Shown: one piece after another, positions 40,427 to 40,756 of the stretch
How positions within the stretch are numbered: the first letter of the stretch is position 1
Layout: each line of letters begins with the position of its first letter
From: a virus
IMG/VR virus record: IMGVR_UViG_3300017527_000470
Coordinates: 1 to 40,756 of that record
Direction: 5' to 3' (one strand)
DNA: 40,756 bases
Notes under the pieces: generated by a model
The model's database searches: none
What the model was told of the DNA's origin: nothing
Seen by the model: the letters and a program-made list of their open reading frames with translations, nothing else
Program-made: the position numbers and the translations under genes

Positions 40427-40606
40427 TTAAGAAATAACGATTGCGGGCAATTTTAGTTCCTTGATTTTTTCCAGGAAATAATCGCGAATTGCATCTTGAC
40501 CAAATTTCTTACCCCCCTGATAGGCTATCACCCGGGGTGATAGCCTATCCCCCCCACTTGCATAAAGAAATATATCCCTTATAATACTCCCAATTGTTTG
40601 AATCAT
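40427..40606 (-). CDS. Possible 59-residue protein overlapping the palindrome
   Basis: A minus-strand frame of 59 codons (MIQTIGSIIRDIFLYASGG, and ending KKFGQDAIRDYFLEKIKELK then LPAIVIS) covers the nested palindrome and the rightward promoter. The helix-like C-terminal half looks coding, but there is no ribosome binding site and it would be antisense to the rightward promoter. It may be a remnant or spurious. Confidence 0.3.
   Translation of the reverse strand: MIQTIGSIIRDIFLYASGGDRLSPRVIAYQGGKKFGQDAIRDYFLEKIKELKLPAIVIS
40519..40549. repeat. Nested 31-bp palindrome
   Basis: Two perfect 15-bp arms (GATAGGCTATCACCC and its complement) flank a single G. Each arm itself contains an 11-bp near-palindrome GATAG-S-CTATC, so the site holds two small dyads within one large one. 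It lies nine bases before the -35 box of the rightward promoter, a typical place for an operator. A terminator for leftward transcription is the alternative. Confidence 0.6.
40558..40585 (+). promoter_or_regulatory. Rightward sigma70-type promoter
   Basis: TTGCAT (40558-40563) is followed by 16 bp and a perfect TATAAT (40580-40585). It would drive the HTH gene starting at 40639, 54 bp downstream of the -10 box. Confidence 0.7.
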
Positions 40607-40638
40607 TTTTCAATATGCTTTAACAACGGGAGTATACC

Positions 40639-40756
40639 ATGCGAACGGATTCAAAACTTACCCTCCATCCTACACTCAATGACGTCCAGGCATCAGAATT
40701 TGTAGGAGTTGCAGTTCAAACCCTCAGAAACTGGAGAAGTCTCAATAAGGGACCCG
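40639..40756 (+). CDS. HTH/excisionase-like protein, N-terminal part (cut by window edge)
   Basis: Only the first 39 codons are present. The start MRTDSKLTLHPTLND is followed by VQASEFVGVAVQTLRNWRSL and NKGP. This matches the helix-turn-helix of MerR/excisionase-type small regulators (HTH_17-like: a-x-x-a-a-x-x-L-G-V-s-x-x-T-l-r-x-W-r). GGGAG eight bases upstream and a strong promoter before it confirm expression to the right. It is divergent from the late operon, so it likely belongs to the regulatory or integration module. Function remains uncertain because the gene is truncated. Confidence 0.7.
   Translation, partial: MRTDSKLTLHPTLNDVQASEFVGVAVQTLRNWRSLNKGP

Noticed and set aside
1-40756. 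CRISPR arrays, tRNA or rRNA genes
   Set aside because: No regularly spaced repeats and no cloverleaf-like or ribosomal RNA sequence seen by eye.

Overview
The window reads as about 40 kb of a tailed double-stranded DNA phage or prophage. Almost every gene is on the minus strand, and together they run right to left as one long late (virion) operon. The layout suggests a short-tailed (podovirus-like) particle: there are packaging genes, a portal, a capsid staple, a scaffold, a major capsid protein, a beta-helix protein and short-tail adaptor/nozzle-type proteins. There is no tape measure, tail tube or sheath, and one enormous internal (ejection-type) polyvalent protein takes their place. Frequent AGGAGG-type ribosome binding sites and several classical signal peptides point to a Gram-negative bacterial host. 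The sequence alone does not identify the host; an uncultured Desulfobacterota-like host would be a guess.

Right edge (40134-40756): a regulatory region. It holds a good leftward sigma70-type promoter (TTGACA, 17 bp, TTTAAT), a rightward promoter (TTGCAT, 16 bp, TATAAT), operator-like repeats, a nested 31-bp palindrome, and the start of a rightward helix-turn-helix gene cut by the window edge. Reading leftward from there: a secreted Fn3-like protein, an SH3-like protein, a 55-residue lysine-rich protein, a 167-nt intercistronic stretch predicted to fold into a three-way-junction RNA, small terminase, large terminase with a 155-residue mini-intein, a small zinc-ribbon protein and a 74-residue protein, two small membrane proteins, a small basic protein, portal and capsid staple. 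A strong intrinsic terminator (32435-32479) ends this block. Scaffold, major capsid protein and beta-helix protein follow.

The stretch 26369-29066 interrupts the virion genes with two related glycosyltransferases, a SAM methyltransferase and a sulfotransferase-like protein. This could be a cassette that builds or caps a glycan on the particle or the cell surface. Next come adaptor, nozzle-like and LamG/DUF2341-type structural proteins and two internal-protein candidates. Then comes the 4020-residue polyvalent protein (3434-15496). It carries a zincin metallopeptidase motif, a near-complete GGDEF domain, a RadC-like JAMM domain, several polyvalent-protein blocks, recurrent FS(V/I/P)K linkers and a 316-residue intein with a LAGLIDADG-type endonuclease.

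Left end (1-2818): a diversity-generating retroelement (DGR). It has the 5' part of the reverse transcriptase gene (cut by the window edge), a template repeat (360-476) and a target protein whose C-terminal variable repeat (520-636) differs from the template almost only at adenines: 20 of 21 substitutions. The target protein and the two genes before it all have signal peptides. That is odd for cytoplasmically assembled virion proteins and raises the possibility that the diversified protein is displayed by the infected or lysogenic cell.
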